Shown piece by piece: positions 63,268 through 64,000 of a stretch of 64,000 nt of DNA (positions within the stretch are counted from its first letter, which is position 1; every line of letters starts with the position of its first letter). Under the pieces are notes generated by a model that saw only the letters and a program-made list of their open reading frames with translations, searched no databases and had not been told where the DNA came from. Source of the stretch: Siphonodentalium dalli (Eukaryota; Mollusca; Scaphopoda; Gadilida; Siphonodentaliidae); the NCBI GenBank assembly GCA_032622095.1, contig CP136066.1, positions 187,960,716 through 188,024,715 on the forward strand, read 5' to 3'. The translations under genes and the position numbers were made by a program.

Positions 63268-63295
63268 CTTAAAGGAACATGTGGAAACAATTTAA

Positions 63296-63557
63296 CCCTT
63301 TGAGTGCCAGGTCCGATTTTTGTATCAACCCATATACCCTGTGCCAATGCATTCTCTTATATATGCGAGGCGACCTATATATGAGAATGCATTGGCCTAA
63401 CAATTTTTCATCATTTGTTATTATTTTTTACGAATTTTTACAATTTTAATAATTTTTTAAAAATCTAAAAAAAACAAAAAGGTTTTTTATTTTTTTAGGG
63501 CCGATTTTACAGACCGTAAATTAGGGCCGATGAGATCGGCCCCTGGCACTGAAAGGG
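63296..63557. mobile_element. Family B-beta TTAA MITE, palindrome shortened
   Basis: TTAA at 63292-63295 and 63558-63561. Ends CCCTTTGAGTGCCAGG and CCTGGCACTGAAAGGG. The shared palindrome is truncated in its loop (GGCGACCTATATATGAGAAT). 262 bp. Confidence 0.82.
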
Positions 63558-64000
63558 TTAAAACTGTCAGCTATATAATTATAACTGTCAAGGCCAAATA
63601 AATAAAACTACTGTGTTCTCAGGCACCATCCTCATTACCGAAATGTTCTTTTGAAAAGCCTTTTTATAGTTTTGTTTCAATGTTATCTGTTAGAATTATT
63701 GGATTTGAACAATAAATTTTTTTGGGGGGTTTCTGAAATAATTTTTCCAGATTTTGAGAAAAAAGTTAAAATAAATAGCCAACCTCCCTCATTTCAAAAT
63801 AGAGATTTAATTGCTTGAGAACAGATATTTTATTTTAACTCTTTTGATGCCACGTAGCACCACAGATGGACGCCCCAGTGCCAAGTTTTCTGCATATGTG
63901 TGCATAGATTGGTGGGTGTATATGGTTAATGTGGTGTATCTCAGATATCATTGGTTATAATTTGTTCAATTTCACAGATGAGTGGACATATGGTTAGGCC

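Overview
This is eukaryotic nuclear DNA from an animal. It is AT-rich and intron-dense, and dozens of non-autonomous DNA transposons, foldback repeats and minisatellites fill the introns. I find no bacterial operons, rRNA or CRISPR arrays. The repeat types (tandem 150-190 bp modules ending in (GACG)n tracts, Helitrons with internal tandem repeats, abundant MITEs) are like those of marine invertebrates such as molluscs, lancelets or hemichordates, but I cannot fix the phylum from sequence alone.

One recognisable gene spans the whole window on the minus strand: an orthologue of usherin (USH2A), a giant extracellular protein of the hair-cell ankle-link and photoreceptor periciliary complexes in vertebrates. 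I assembled 22 internal exons (63267 down to 560) by reading the minus strand. Every junction has AG and GT signals and every neighbouring intron phase agrees, giving one uninterrupted frame of 1309 codons. The order is FN3, FN3, half an FN3, laminin-G, laminin-G, the other half of that FN3, then at least six FN3 domains and the start of another. This is the middle of usherin. The N-terminal laminin-N/EGF part would lie beyond the right edge, and the remaining FN3 domains, membrane segment and PDZ-binding tail beyond the left edge.

Layout from right to left: FN3 exons at 63.3-58.9 kb; a 10.4 kb intron (58.9-48.6 kb) with a 17-copy 64-bp minisatellite, a decayed plus-strand gene-like stretch and a 1.34 kb hAT element; the FN3-half/LamG exons at 48.6-36.7 kb with a Helitron tandem cluster and a tRNA-derived SINE; LamG-2 and the FN3 remainder at 32.9-25.4 kb; a dense run of FN3 exons at 23.5-13.8 kb with nested MITEs; and FN3 exons to 0.56 kb separated by larger mariner/pogo-like elements.

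The most striking non-gene feature is a minisatellite at 14620-15480. It is built from the end of usherin exon 16 and its 5' splice site, leaving 14 tandem donor-like sites in front of the next exon. Other notable observations are three families of TTAA-flanked MITEs that share one palindromic core, a hAT-like two-hairpin MITE family with 8-bp target duplications in at least five copies, nested insertions that give a relative chronology, and a head-to-tail Helitron junction.
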